Shown here: in pieces, positions 15,981 to 22,895 of the stretch | Layout of the letters: each line of letters begins with the position of its first letter | How positions within the stretch are numbered: position 1 is the first letter of the stretch | Assembly (NCBI GenBank): GCA_947626995.1 | Contig: CANQUI010000025.1 | Location: forward strand, 1-34,147 | DNA length: 34,147 nt | From: an uncultured Eisenbergiella sp. | Lineage (GTDB): Bacteria; Bacillota; Clostridia; Lachnospirales; Lachnospiraceae | Direction: 5' to 3' | Made by a program: the position numbers and the translations under genes | The notes under the pieces: model-generated | Database searches by the model: none | Seen by the model: only the letters and a program-made list of their open reading frames with translations | What the model was told of the DNA's origin: nothing

Positions 15981-16958
15981 TTAAAAGCCCCCTTTACGAA
16001 ACAGCGCGTAAAACGTGTACATGGTACAGGCCACTACCAGGCCCACGCAGATGTTCAGCGGCAGGATCAGGCCGCTGGAAAGAATCGCCCCCGGCGTTCC
16101 CAGCGGAATCCCGCTCTCCAGATGATTGGCGCCGGTAAAAAAGGAATAACTTTTTGCCAGGCAGTAAAAGGTAAGGGCGAAAAAACACACCCACTTATAT
16201 GTCTTTTCCGTAAAAAACCGTTCCGTCTTTTCAAACCCGAAGGCGTTGAGATAAAGGATCAGTCCCGCGCCGATGACGGCGCCGCCGGAAAACCCGCCGC
16301 CCGGCGACAAATGTCCGTTTAAGATCACATAGATGCCGAAAATGATGATAATGGGCACCAAAAACCCGGCGACCATCTGCAGGATCACGTCGTTCTTGGG
16401 CTCATAAATGCGGTCGTGGGCCTGGGCCACCGTCAATTCATCCGCCGGCTTGGTATAGACCGGCACGCCCTTTTTGGCCGGCGCCTTCTTTTCCTTGTCC
16501 AGCCGCATGAGGATCAGCACCGTCACCGTGGCGATAAACAAAACGTTGGATTCCCCGAAGGTATCGAAGGCACGATAGTCCAGAATCATGCCCGTAACAA
16601 TATTGACGGCCCCCGTTTCCTGCAGCCCGCTTTCGATGTAGCGGGCGGAAACCTCGTTGTTGACGGGATTGGAGGCCTGGCCGTACCGGGGCAGCCAGGA
16701 AACGTTTACCAGCAAAATCCCGATCAGGATCAGACAAAACAGGACGGCCGCGATCCGATACAGCTTCTGAAAAATTTTTAAGGTTGCGTTATCCTCCGCG
16801 TCATAGATCCGATCCCGCATCATCGAATCCCGGAACGCTTCCCGAAGATCCGACGGCTTGTTTTCGTATTTTGGCTGGGGCCGCATTTCCACCTTCCCCA
16901 GATAGGGATCCTTTTCTCCGTAGAACCAACGGAAAAACGCGTTATTTTTTCTCTTCAT
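15981..16958 (-). CDS. mnhB: MbhE-MrpB fusion subunit
   Basis: A 325-residue protein, more than twice the usual MrpB length, because two modules are fused. Residues 1-65 are a charged cytoplasmic extension. Residues 66-152 correspond to MbhE, the very C-terminal piece of MrpA: a helix, then VTGMILDYRAFDTFGESNVL, matching the VDFRGFDTLGE signature, and another helix. Residues 188-320 are a complete MrpB domain with the hallmark NGHLSPGGGFSGG (214-226), four helices, and a C-terminal helix. It overlaps the preceding DUF4040 gene by 17 bases. The order DUF4040, MbhE, MrpB, MrpC mirrors archaeal Mbh hydrogenase modules D-E-F-G. Confidence 0.87.
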   Translation of the reverse strand: MKRKNNAFFRWFYGEKDPYLGKVEMRPQPKYENKPSDLREAFRDSMMRDRIYDAEDNATLKIFQKLYRIAAVLFCLILIGILLVNVSWLPRYGQASNPVNNEVSARYIESGLQETGAVNIVTGMILDYRAFDTFGESNVLFIATVTVLILMRLDKEKKAPAKKGVPVYTKPADELTVAQAHDRIYEPKNDVILQMVAGFLVPIIIIFGIYVILNGHLSPGGGFSGGAVIGAGLILYLNAFGFEKTERFFTEKTYKWVCFFALTFYCLAKSYSFFTGANHLESGIPLGTPGAILSSGLILPLNICVGLVVACTMYTFYALFRKGGF

Positions 16959-17208
16959 CCTTCTCTTCCTCTCCTACCATCGCGTGAATCTTCTTGAGCG
17001 TCACAAAAAACAGCACGCTGGTGACGCCGGCTCCTACCGCCGCCTCCGTGATCGCCAGATCCGGAGACTCCAGCAACATCCAGATAATAGACATGATCAG
17101 GCTGTAGGACATGAAGATCAGGATGGAATTCAAAAGCTTTTTGGAAAAGGTGACCGATATGGCGCATATCACCAGAAAGCCCATCAGGATATATGTGAAA
17201 ACATTCAT
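16942..17208 (-). CDS. DUF4040/MbhD-like subunit (MrpA C-terminal piece)
   Basis: An 88-residue three-helix membrane protein matching DUF4040, equivalent to MbhD or to the region of MrpA just after its NuoL-like part. The signature LESPDLAITEAAVGAGVTSVLF is present (about residues 46-67), including the glutamate proposed to face the ion channel. The highly charged tail GEEEKDEEKK lies in the 17-base overlap with the next gene. Its separate coding shows that MrpA is split in this operon. Confidence 0.88.
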   Translation of the reverse strand: MNVFTYILMGFLVICAISVTFSKKLLNSILIFMSYSLIMSIIWMLLESPDLAITEAAVGAGVTSVLFFVTLKKIHAMVGEEEKDEEKK

Positions 17209-17232
17209 CGTCTCTTACCTCCCGCGCGTTTG

Positions 17233-17556
17233 CTATTTCCTGATCTCGCAGTATGTTTCCAGCTCCTCGTCCGTGGTCACCTCCAACCGGGCAATCAGAT
17301 GAGAGGCGACGGGAGAAGCAAACCACAAAAACAAAATCACAAGAAACATTTTAAGGCTGGTAAAATTCAGCCCCGAAAAAATGATCAGCCCGATCAGGGA
17401 AATGCCGATTCCCAGCGTATCCCCCATCGCGGCGGCATGCATCCGGTTTAAGACAAAACGGAACCGATAGGAGCCGAACACTTCCAGCGCAAAGGTGCAT
17501 AATCCGATGAGCAGCACCACGGCGCCCACCACAAAACGAATCCATTCAATCGCCAT
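17233..17556 (-). CDS. mnhG: MrpG antiporter subunit
   Basis: A 107-residue protein with three membrane helices. The family features are visible: GLCTFALEVFGSYRFRFVLNRMHA (residues 18-41), where FxRMHA is diagnostic, followed by TLGIGISLIGLIIFSG and a C-terminal FLWFASPVASHLIAR that matches the LTxPVxAHxxxR ending of MrpG. It overlaps mnhF by 11 bases. Confidence 0.9.
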   Translation of the reverse strand: MAIEWIRFVVGAVVLLIGLCTFALEVFGSYRFRFVLNRMHAAAMGDTLGIGISLIGLIIFSGLNFTSLKMFLVILFLWFASPVASHLIARLEVTTDEELETYCEIRK

Positions 17557-17878
17557 CTTTTTGTTCCTCCTTCTTTTTTTCCTCCTGCTTTTCCCGGTAA
17601 ACGCCCATATAAACCTTGGTCAAAACCACCACCGACAAAAAACTGATCATGGCGTAAATCAGGCAGATATCCACCAGATAGCCCTCTTGCAGCAACAGCG
17701 CCAGGATCGCGATAATGACCATTACCATGGTGCCGATCATGTTGACCGCAACGATCCGGTCCGCCACCCGGGGGCCCTTTACCGCCCGCAGGAGACAAAG
17801 AAGCGTCATGACTGCCAGAAAAATGAGCGCTGCCGTAAACAGCAGCTGATATGCGTTTTGCAATCCCGCATCCGTCAT
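17546..17878 (-). CDS. mnhF: MrpF antiporter subunit
   Basis: A 110-residue protein with three membrane helices. The AVKGPRVADRIVAVNMIGTM segment (about residues 28-47) is the MrpF hallmark (RxGPxxxDRxxAxN), followed by YLVDICLIYAMISFLSVVVLTKVY. A charged lysine-rich tail ends the protein. The start overlaps the mnhE stop as ATGA. Confidence 0.9.
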   Translation of the reverse strand: MTDAGLQNAYQLLFTAALIFLAVMTLLCLLRAVKGPRVADRIVAVNMIGTMVMVIIAILALLLQEGYLVDICLIYAMISFLSVVVLTKVYMGVYREKQEEKKKEEQKDGD

Positions 17879-18345
17879 TTTGGATCCCTTCCTTCTATTT
17901 TTAATAGCAGTCTCTCAAAGGAGCTGTTTTCCAAGCCTTCCGACATGGATTCATCCAGACAATGTACCGTCAGCTCGTCGTCCTTTAACGAAACGGTGAT
18001 GGTGCCGGGCGTCAGGGTAATGGAATTGGCCAGCAGCACCCGGACGAGCTTTCCCTGCAGCCGGGTCCTGAAACGGACCAGCACCGGATGGGGCTCCTTC
18101 TCATAGGAAACCATGGTCCGGATGGTGGCCACATTGGCTTTGATGATCTCGGAAAGCAGCAGGAAAAGATATTGCACAATCAGGCCGCTCTTTTTCAAAA
18201 GCCAGAGATCCTTTTTGGGGCTCCATCCCATATACTTGCAGCTAAACGCGTATACCGCCGCCGCCACGACCAGCCCAAACAGCACCACCTCCGTGGTGAT
18301 CTGTCCGTTAAAAATCACCCATATTACAAAAAACAGTATAAACAT
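17875..18345 (-). CDS. mnhE: MrpE antiporter subunit
   Basis: A 156-residue protein with two or three N-terminal membrane helices and a cytosolic alpha/beta domain. Features typical of MrpE are the VIWVIFNGQITTEVVLFGL start, YLFLLLSEIIKANVATI, and the ANSITLTPGTITVSLKDDELTVHCLD strand block (residues 110-135). It begins 16 bases after trmB, with no promoter between, so trmB and the antiporter are one transcript. Confidence 0.9.
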   Translation of the reverse strand: MFILFFVIWVIFNGQITTEVVLFGLVVAAAVYAFSCKYMGWSPKKDLWLLKKSGLIVQYLFLLLSEIIKANVATIRTMVSYEKEPHPVLVRFRTRLQGKLVRVLLANSITLTPGTITVSLKDDELTVHCLDESMSEGLENSSFERLLLKIEGRDPK

Positions 18346-18361
18346 AGCCCGTCCTTTCGCC

Positions 18362-19000
18362 TCATCTGTAGATGATATATTTGCAGATCGGATTTCCTTT
18401 TTTCACAAATTTTTCTTCATACTCCGTCATGACATTGCCCTCGCGCATCTTCTCATCGCGATGCAGATCGTAAGTACACGCCTCCAGCTTCCAGCCCGCC
18501 GTCTCCAGCTGCTGAAGCGCGAAATCAAACAGCGCCCGGTTATCCGTTTTAAATTCTATCCGGCCGCCCGCCTTAAGCACCCGGTCGTAGCGGGAAAGAA
18601 ACGCGGCGGACGGCAGACGGCGCTTCGCGTGTCTGTCCTTTGGCCAGGGATCCGAAAAGTTCAGATAAATCCGGTCCAGCTCCCCTGTCCGAAACACCGT
18701 TTCGATCTCCTCCGCCTCCATGCAGAGAAATCGGACGTTGGCAAGCGGCTCCTCTTCCATTTTCTGCACGGCCCGTAACAGGACACTGGAATATCTCTCG
18801 ATCCCGATATAATTGACCTGCGGATGCCGGCGCGCCATTTCCATCAGGAATTTTCCTTTTCCCATCCCGATCTCGGCGGCCAGGGGATTTTCATTTCCGA
18901 AGATTTCTCTCCAGCGCCCCCTGCACGCGGAAGGGTCCTGCATCACAAAAACACTGTTTTCTATGATTTCCCGGGCTCCGGCGATGTTTCTCAGTCTCAT
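18362..19000 (-). CDS. trmB: tRNA (guanine-N7)-methyltransferase
   Basis: A 212-residue class I SAM methyltransferase that makes m7G46 in tRNA. The SAM motif is AEIGMGKGKFLMEMA, followed by the acidic YIGIERYSSVL and the diagnostic LNFSDPWPKDRHAKRRL. The C-terminal TEYEEKFVKKGNPICKY matches the family ending. I chose the ATG at 19000, preceded by GAGAGGGG, because the promoter -10 at 19031-19036 would place the transcript start downstream of the longer in-frame start. It is the first gene of the Mrp operon. Confidence 0.92.
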   Translation of the reverse strand: MRLRNIAGAREIIENSVFVMQDPSACRGRWREIFGNENPLAAEIGMGKGKFLMEMARRHPQVNYIGIERYSSVLLRAVQKMEEEPLANVRFLCMEAEEIETVFRTGELDRIYLNFSDPWPKDRHAKRRLPSAAFLSRYDRVLKAGGRIEFKTDNRALFDFALQQLETAGWKLEACTYDLHRDEKMREGNVMTEYEEKFVKKGNPICKYIIYR

Positions 19001-19030
19001 GAATCCCCTCTCTCCTTTTTCCATCCGACT

Positions 19031-19036
19031 ATTATA
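19031..19036 (-). promoter_or_regulatory. -10 element of the trmB-mrp operon
   Basis: TATAAT 31 bases upstream of the trmB ATG, preceded by an A/T-tract rich region. No good -35 hexamer is seen at 16-18 bases, so the promoter may rely on the A/T tracts or an activator. Confidence 0.55.
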
Positions 19037-19164
19037 CACCTTTTTTAAAAAAAATAAAGTCTAAAGAAATTATAAATTTTCGGACGCATACTTATTTTTT
19101 GCGGCAAGATGGTGTAAGATAGAAGTGCAATTTTGGCAAACTGGGACAAAGGCAGGATTCTACC

Positions 19165-20661
19165 ATGAATTTTACACAAAGGAACCGTTTTTTTTCTTTC
19201 TCCGTCACGCTCCTATGCTCCCTGACGCTCTTTTTGACCGATTCTCTTTTTGCGGCTGCCGGCGTCGTGGATTATCAGGCGCTGGCGGAGGAATATAAAC
19301 AGATGCCTGTGGAGACCAATCAGATTTCCGGCTGGCCCCAGGGTCCCGCCGTCAGCGCCAAATCCGCCATTCTCATGGACGCGGACTCTGGCGCCATCCT
19401 CTATGCCAAAAACATCCACGAGCACCTGTATCCGGCCAGCACCACCAAGATCCTGACCGCCTATCTTGCGCGTCAGTACAGCGACATGGATGAGATGGTG
19501 GAATATTCCGAAGAGGCGGTCAACAGCATCGTCTGGTGGGACGACTCCAACATCGGCATAAGGGCCGGCGAGTCCATCACCATGGAACAGTCCCTCTACG
19601 GACTTTTGGTGGGTTCGGGCAACGAATGTGCCAATGCCATCGGCGAACATATCAGCAGCAGCATCGACGGCTTTGTGGACCTGATGAATGAAACGGCGGC
19701 CAAGCTTGGCTGCGTGGATTCCCATTTTGTCACCACCAACGGCAAACACGATGAAAACCATTATACCTCCGCTTACGATTTGGCTACCATCGGCCGCGCC
19801 TTTTTTGCGGACGAGCTTTTGTGCCGGATGTCGAGCACCCCGGACTATGTGATCCCCCAAAGCGACACCCTGTCCCGGGAGCTGATCCCGTTTACCAAAA
19901 ACAAGCTTTTGCCCGGTAAGCAGTACGCTTACGAATATCTGGTGGGCAGCAAGACCGGATATACCGATGTGGCGAGACAGAATCTGGTCTCCTGCGCCCA
20001 GAAGGACGGTATGAAGCTGATCTGCGTGGTCATGAGTGAGGAATCCCCCACCCAGTTTACCGATACCATCGACCTGTTCAATTACGGATTCAACAGCTTT
20101 GTGTCCCTTCCTGTGGCCGATTATGATACCACCTACAGCGTAAAGGGCAACCAGTCCTTCCTGGCGGAAAATCCCATTTTCGGCGACAACGCCCCGATTC
20201 TTGCCATGGCCGCAGATTCCCGGGTCATCATCCCTGCGGACGCCTCCTTTGAGGATCTGGATTCCCAGCTGGATTACGACAGCGCAGCAGACGGCCAAAT
20301 TGCCGTGGTCCGTTATTCCTATCTGGGACAGTTTGTGGGAAGCGCCCCCATCTGTTTTCAGGAATCGGATTCCTCCTTCGATTTTAATGCCGTTCCCGTT
20401 TCTACCGAAACGACGGCCACAGAAAAAGAGGAGGAAGATGCGGCATCTTCCTCCCGGGATGGGCGTGTGGTATTTCTCAATGTGAAAAAAATACTGGCCA
20501 TAACCGGCGTGGCCGCCGCGGTCCTCATCCTGCTTTTGATCCTCAGACAGGCGTTTTACGACCGCAGGATGTTAAAGAGAAGGCGCGCCATTATGCGGCG
20601 TCACCGGGAAAAAAAGGACGAGATCGTACATTTCGATAAATACACCACGCCCTATGAATGA
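19165..20661 (+). CDS. D-alanyl-D-alanine carboxypeptidase (S11), membrane anchored
   Basis: A 498-residue penicillin-binding protein of the S11/DacA type that trims D-Ala from peptidoglycan stem peptides outside the membrane. A signal peptide runs to about Ala30-32. Active-site motifs are S92-T-T-K95 (SxxK), S151-G-N153 (SxN) and K263-T-G265 (KTG). A Ser/Glu linker leads to a C-terminal membrane helix (about 442-460) and a basic cytoplasmic tail (RRMLKRRRAIMRRHREKK), unlike the amphipathic-helix anchor of E. coli DacA. It is the only clear plus-strand gene in the window, divergent from trmB and converging on the exonuclease gene with a 10-base overlap of ends. A weak TAAGAT -10 lies near 19116. 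Confidence 0.92.
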   Translation: MNFTQRNRFFSFSVTLLCSLTLFLTDSLFAAAGVVDYQALAEEYKQMPVETNQISGWPQGPAVSAKSAILMDADSGAILYAKNIHEHLYPASTTKILTAYLARQYSDMDEMVEYSEEAVNSIVWWDDSNIGIRAGESITMEQSLYGLLVGSGNECANAIGEHISSSIDGFVDLMNETAAKLGCVDSHFVTTNGKHDENHYTSAYDLATIGRAFFADELLCRMSSTPDYVIPQSDTLSRELIPFTKNKLLPGKQYAYEYLVGSKTGYTDVARQNLVSCAQKDGMKLICVVMSEESPTQFTDTIDLFNYGFNSFVSLPVADYDTTYSVKGNQSFLAENPIFGDNAPILAMAADSRVIIPADASFEDLDSQLDYDSAADGQIAVVRYSYLGQFVGSAPICFQESDSSFDFNAVPVSTETTATEKEEEDAASSSRDGRVVFLNVKKILAITGVAAAVLILLLILRQAFYDRRMLKRRRAIMRRHREKKDEIVHFDKYTTPYE

Positions 20662-21614
20662 CGGCGGCGGCTTTTATGCGCCTGCCCGGCGTGCTCCTTG
20701 CGCGCCAGAAGCTCCTGCGCCTCCTGCTGCGTAATGAATTTTGACGTCTTTACCGCGTATACCCTGTCGTCGTCGGTTTTGCGGACCCGGATTTTTCCCT
20801 TCATAAAGCCGTGCTTATCGCAATAGGAAACGCTGTAATAATGTTTCCCGTTGGGGGTAAACCAACGGATCTTGCGCCGCAGGTTCCGATGGCACAGATA
20901 GCATCTTGTGGATGTCACTTCCCGGTCCGCCATCAGTTCTTCCTTCCGGGAAAACGGCCGGGAAATATATTTCGCATAATTGTCAAACACCACATGGACT
21001 TCGCTTTTATGATCCCAGGGCAGCTGAAACGTGTCATAGGAGACCCGCTGCAGCGCGATGGGATCTTTTATGTTCCGAAGGATCTGCGCCGTATAAATCG
21101 CGTCTCCCATGGCCCGATGAAACTGCTTTTCCTTTTCCAGGTTCAGAAAATCCACCGCATATTCCAGATTTCTCCGGATTCTGCCGTCTTCAAAGGCGAT
21201 ACTGAACAGCTTTTGGACGTCGTAGTAGCGAAGCGGCCCTTTTCCCAGCGCATCCATCCCGAAAAACCGCATGTTGCGCTGTAATTCCGTCAGATCCATG
21301 GGCCCCCAGGTGGCGAACAGATAGGGTTGGGCAGACGTTCCCCTGCACCACTGCAGAAAATCCCCGGCAACCTCCGGGAACGTGCGGCACTGCTGCAGCT
21401 GGTCCATATGGATGTGGATCAGACGCTCCGTGATCTTGTGCATCTCCTCATATACCTGAGGACGGATCAGTTCGTGAAACCGGTCCGTGATCTCCATCCG
21501 GCTGTTTAGTTTGACGGCCCCGATCTCGATGATTTCAAAGGTCAGCATCCGACACCGTTCATCCGCGCTGTCCGCCGCCTGATTCCACTCAAGATCCAAT
21601 ACGATATAATTCAT
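20652..21614 (-). CDS. DEDDh 3'-5' exonuclease, ERI-1/KapD-like, with C-terminal zinc-binding region
   Basis: A 320-residue protein. Residues 1-190 form a DEDDh exonuclease domain: Asp7 and Glu9 in LDLEWN, Asp107 in FATWGPMD (the WGxxD form is typical of ERI-1/KapD enzymes), and His166/Asp171 in HRAMGD. Substrate is probably RNA or single-stranded DNA ends. After a linker, Cys238, Cys241, Cys265 and His268 suggest a small zinc-binding module, followed by a basic tail (HKSRRRHS). B. subtilis KapD lacks this tail. Start codon overlaps the stop of the upstream gene as ATGA, so it is translationally coupled to it. Its 3' end overlaps the convergent carboxypeptidase gene. Confidence 0.85.
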   Translation of the reverse strand: MNYIVLDLEWNQAADSADERCRMLTFEIIEIGAVKLNSRMEITDRFHELIRPQVYEEMHKITERLIHIHMDQLQQCRTFPEVAGDFLQWCRGTSAQPYLFATWGPMDLTELQRNMRFFGMDALGKGPLRYYDVQKLFSIAFEDGRIRRNLEYAVDFLNLEKEKQFHRAMGDAIYTAQILRNIKDPIALQRVSYDTFQLPWDHKSEVHVVFDNYAKYISRPFSRKEELMADREVTSTRCYLCHRNLRRKIRWFTPNGKHYYSVSYCDKHGFMKGKIRVRKTDDDRVYAVKTSKFITQQEAQELLARKEHAGQAHKSRRRHS

Positions 21615-22369
21615 GCTCCATCCGTCCTTCTGACCCGGTACAGATAGGCCCGTCCCCGTTTTCCCACCTGTTCGATGACCTCCAGATAATTCAGAATATG
21701 CAGCACGATCCCGGCAAGCTCCTTTCGGATATGCGCCGCCTTTCCAAACTGCGCCGCGTCAAAGGGCTCCAAAATGGCATCGGGAATGAGGCAAAGATAA
21801 TCCTCGGGGCAGGAAAATACATATTCTTCTTCCAGGGAGACCGGGATCCTGTCAAACCGGGTGGATCCTTTTTTCTTATCCCGGCTCCAGCCGTTTAAGA
21901 GCCTGTATTCTTCCAGATTCAAAAGCGGCAGCCGAATCCGGAGGTTGGGATCCTTTAAATACATTTTGATTTTATACAGCTCCGGAAAGACCAGATAGGG
22001 ACTTCCTTTTGCCGGCGATTTTCTGCCCGGCGAAATCTCCCCGCTCTCTTCATCGATCCAAAACAGCATCTTTTCCTTTGGAATGGGATAGATGATCGTC
22101 ACCGGATAACGGGGCAGAAACCGGTCCAACTTCCCGCGCATACGATGAAATCCCCGGGTCTGGATCTCCAGAATCTCCGTGCCGGTATAAATATCCGCCA
22201 CGCAGTTTTCGATGGGGATCTCCTGCATGCGTTCGTCCGGGGCGTAATAGTTTTTGAGCACCGCATGGACGGTTTTTTCGGACAGGGTGCCGATCCCGCC
22301 GGGTTTTCGTTCTTTTCCGATCACTTTCTCTTTTGCCGCTTCAAACCGCTGTCTTTCTTCCGGCGTCAT
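21611..22369 (-). CDS. Uncharacterised protein with PD-(D/E)XK-like motifs and winged-helix-like C-terminus
   Basis: A 252-residue soluble protein I do not recognise as a named family. The ATG at 22369 has GGAAGGAT upstream; the open frame extends further but overlaps the XRE gene in a non-natural frame. Residues 28-80 have a nuclease-like pattern: a helix with Glu31 (GTLSEKTVHAVLKNYY), then Asp59 in CVADIYTG and E68-I-Q70 in EILEIQTRGF, followed by Arg/Lys. That resembles the E...D...ExK/Q core of PD-(D/E)XK folds. The last 50 residues (FGKAAHIRKELAGIVLHIL to RAYLYRVRR) look like a winged helix. It is the middle gene of an XRE-this-exonuclease operon. The nuclease reading is inference. Confidence 0.72.
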   Translation of the reverse strand: MTPEERQRFEAAKEKVIGKERKPGGIGTLSEKTVHAVLKNYYAPDERMQEIPIENCVADIYTGTEILEIQTRGFHRMRGKLDRFLPRYPVTIIYPIPKEKMLFWIDEESGEISPGRKSPAKGSPYLVFPELYKIKMYLKDPNLRIRLPLLNLEEYRLLNGWSRDKKKGSTRFDRIPVSLEEEYVFSCPEDYLCLIPDAILEPFDAAQFGKAAHIRKELAGIVLHILNYLEVIEQVGKRGRAYLYRVRRTDGA

Positions 22370-22409
22370 GCTGTATCCTTCCGCCCTGTTTGATCCGCCG
22401 GGAAATTCC

Positions 22410-22730
22410 TCATTTTTCCAGAAGCTGATCCAGATAGTACATGATCCGCTCAAAGTGTTTTCGTTTCCTTTGCGGCAGGGCATTGTAAAAATCTAAGATG
22501 GGGTTGAGCCCGATATCCTTTCCCGTAAGGACATAGGTATGATCCAGAGAAAAACGCTCGCAGATGATCATCAGCATATCGAGAGACATAGAGCCACGCC
22601 CGCGTTCAATATTTTTATAATGCGTCATGGAAATCTCCAGGATCTCCGCCGCATTTTCCTGCGTCAGCCCCATGGATTCCCTCTTGTTTCGGATTCTCTG
22701 CCCGATCTCCACCATCTGATTATGCGTCAA
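22410..22730 (-). CDS. XRE-family helix-turn-helix regulator
   Basis: A 106-residue Cro/CI-type regulator. The helix-turn-helix spans about residues 9-65: IGQRIRNKRESMGLTQENAAEILEIS, then THYKNIERGRGSMSLDMLMIICERF. The C-terminal 40 residues (LNPILDFYNALPQRKRKHFERIMYYLDQLLEK) are helical and probably mediate dimerisation. The start is a TTG with AAGAGAGG about ten bases upstream; an ATG five codons inside has no ribosome site. First gene of a three-gene operon. Repeated motifs in the upstream region suggest it controls its own transcription. Confidence 0.85.
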   Translation of the reverse strand: MTHNQMVEIGQRIRNKRESMGLTQENAAEILEISMTHYKNIERGRGSMSLDMLMIICERFSLDHTYVLTGKDIGLNPILDFYNALPQRKRKHFERIMYYLDQLLEK

Positions 22731-22764
22731 CTCTATTCATCCTCTCTTTTGGTCCGGTAAGTTT

Positions 22765-22840
22765 ATCATACTATCAGAAAGGATTTGTTTAGAGCATCAA
22801 TATGATACTATTTTTATAAATAATAATAGCTGATAGTTAT
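22765..22840. promoter_or_regulatory. Operator-like repeats upstream of the XRE operon
   Basis: Three related sites lie in the AT-rich gap: ATCATACTATCAG (22765-22777), ATGATACTATT (22802-22812) and CTGATAGTTAT (22830-22840). ACTATCAG and CTGATAGT form an exact inverted pair about 60 bases apart. The first overlaps TATGAT, the best candidate -10 of the operon. This fits a repressor binding its own promoter, possibly by looping. Confidence 0.5.
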
Positions 22841-22895
22841 TATTCTGTAAACGAATTGTGTTTCTTCTATTCTCTTTGGGGCGAACCCTCCCGGA
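22841..22895. other. Short gap with no recognised element
   Basis: This stretch follows the SGNH gene stop on the minus strand. No convincing terminator hairpin with a T run is visible, so the gyrA-MBOAT-SGNH transcript may read through or end elsewhere. Confidence 0.35.

Noticed and set aside
9058-18345. Complex I or a membrane-bound hydrogenase operon
   Set aside because: E, F, G and B subunits are Mrp-specific, and no NiFe, NuoB/C/D or iron-sulfur subunit is present.
19213-20298. Long minus-strand open frame opposite the carboxypeptidase
   Set aside because: It is the antisense shadow of a gene with complete S11 motifs; its sequence is His/Gly/Val rich with no recognisable domain.
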